Assembly: GCA_964537965.1 (NCBI GenBank)
Contig: CAZIDB010000110.1
Coordinates: 1-15,585, forward strand
DNA length: 15,585 nt
Reading direction: 5' to 3'
Source: SURF-24 sp964537965
GTDB lineage: Bacteria; Bacteroidota; Ignavibacteria; Ignavibacteriales; SURF-24
Part shown: positions 14,926 to 15,585 of the stretch, piece after piece
Numbering within the stretch: the first letter of the stretch is position 1
How the letters are laid out: each line of letters begins with the position of its first letter
Made by a program: the position numbers and the translations under genes
Notes under the pieces: model-generated
Databases searched by the model: none
Told to the model about the DNA's origin: nothing
The model's input: only the letters and a program-made list of their open reading frames with translations

Positions 14926-15585
14926 AGTTGAGTTGAAAGAAAATCCTTACCCGATTTTTATTGGAAAAAATATAATATTTCAGATATTACTTAGACAGAT
15001 AAATCAAAAATATTCAAAAATACTTGTCATCTCAGATAAAAATGTTGCCGGTTTATATGGTAGTAAATTGAATCTTATCCTTAAAAAAACACTCAAACCG
15101 GTTTATTCCATCAATGTTGCTTCCGGTGAAAATTCAAAATCTTATATGCAGGTTGTAAGGATTCATAAATTTTTATTAAAGAATAATTTTAACCGCGATT
15201 CGCTTATAATTGCATTTGGTGGTGGAGTAGTTGGTGACTTGGCTGGTTTTGTCGCTTCAACATATATGCGGGGAGTGGATTTTTGCCAGGTTCCTACAAC
15301 ATTACTGGCAATGGTTGATAGCTCTGTAGGCGGAAAAACAGGAATTAATTTGTCCGGTTCGAAAAATATTATTGGTTCATTCTATCAGCCTGTGTTTGTA
15401 ATTGCAGATACGAGTTTCCTTAAAACTCTTGATGAAGACGAATGGATTTGCGGCCTTGGTGAAATTCTTAAATACTCAATCATCGCTACGACCGGTTATT
15501 TCAATTATATCAAAAGAAACTTAAAAAAGATTCTTGTGAGAGACGATAAAATTGTTGAGAGAATAGTATTTGAGTCGGTTAAAAT
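14912..15585 (+). CDS. aroB: 3-dehydroquinate synthase, N-terminal part (cut by the window edge)
   Basis: The frame opens with ATG at 14912, inside the end of aroK, and runs for 224 codons to the right edge without a stop. The full enzyme is about 350-370 residues. It converts DAHP to 3-dehydroquinate, an early shikimate pathway step, using NAD and zinc. Seen in order are GENSKS at about 74-79, the glycine-rich NAD-binding FGGGVVGDLAGFVASTYMRG, the family signature VPTTLLAMVDSSVGGKTGIN, the SGSKNIIGSFYQP segment, and GLGEILKYS, whose Glu is the expected first metal ligand. GLGE replaces the more usual GLAE or GMAE. Pairing with aroK is common and matches a shared pathway. Confidence 0.95.
   Translation, partial: MKKIEVELKENPYPIFIGKNIIFQILLRQINQKYSKILVISDKNVAGLYGSKLNLILKKTLKPVYSINVASGENSKSYMQVVRIHKFLLKNNFNRDSLIIAFGGGVVGDLAGFVASTYMRGVDFCQVPTTLLAMVDSSVGGKTGINLSGSKNIIGSFYQPVFVIADTSFLKTLDEDEWICGLGEILKYSIIATTGYFNYIKRNLKKILVRDDKIVERIVFESVK

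Overview
The window is an AT-rich chromosomal segment with short intergenic gaps and intact housekeeping genes. It looks like a Gram-negative member of the Bacteroidota/Ignavibacteria (FCB) group. The evidence is the repeated TAnnTTTG -7 promoter box upstream of several genes, weak or absent Shine-Dalgarno sequences at several starts, and the protein types (a NagZ/serine-hydrolase fusion, an SSS symporter with a long tail, a beta-barrel outer-membrane protein). The genus cannot be fixed from the sequence alone.

Minus-strand block (1-7681). Read in the direction of transcription it holds a 70-residue two-helix membrane protein, a 700-residue sodium:solute symporter, a rho-independent terminator, a BadF-type amino-sugar kinase, an AmpG-like MFS transporter, and a long exported GH3 beta-N-acetylglucosaminidase fused to a beta-lactamase-fold serine hydrolase. 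The last gene runs off the left edge. Together they look like a cell-wall (muropeptide) or amino-sugar salvage cassette: cleave outside the cytoplasm, import, phosphorylate. The glycosidase gene is interrupted by a 100-N scaffold gap flanked by an exact 55-bp duplication. Deleting the Ns and one copy restores a single reading frame, so the gene is intact and the break is an assembly artefact.

Plus-strand block (7953-10781). The first gene is a membrane protein built from two related DMT-like halves with a soluble insert in the second half. Then come pstB and phoU, preceded by three 11-bp-spaced TTAA[CG]A repeats and a TAATTTTG box, which is a convincing Pho-regulated promoter. A TetR regulator on the minus strand overlaps the phoU 3' end.

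Right block (11448-15585, plus). A SurA/PpiD-type peptidyl-prolyl isomerase with its own promoter and terminator is followed by an outer-membrane beta-barrel protein, aroK and aroB. aroB overlaps aroK by 14 bp and is cut by the window edge.

There is no gene-free stretch over 300 bases. The longest, 7682-7952, is a divergent promoter region. I saw no tRNA, rRNA, CRISPR array, insertion sequence or phage gene. The most interesting items are the exported GH3-hydrolase/AmpG/kinase/symporter cassette, the duplicated DMT-like transporter with its soluble insert, the small partner protein of the symporter, and the Pho-box promoter.
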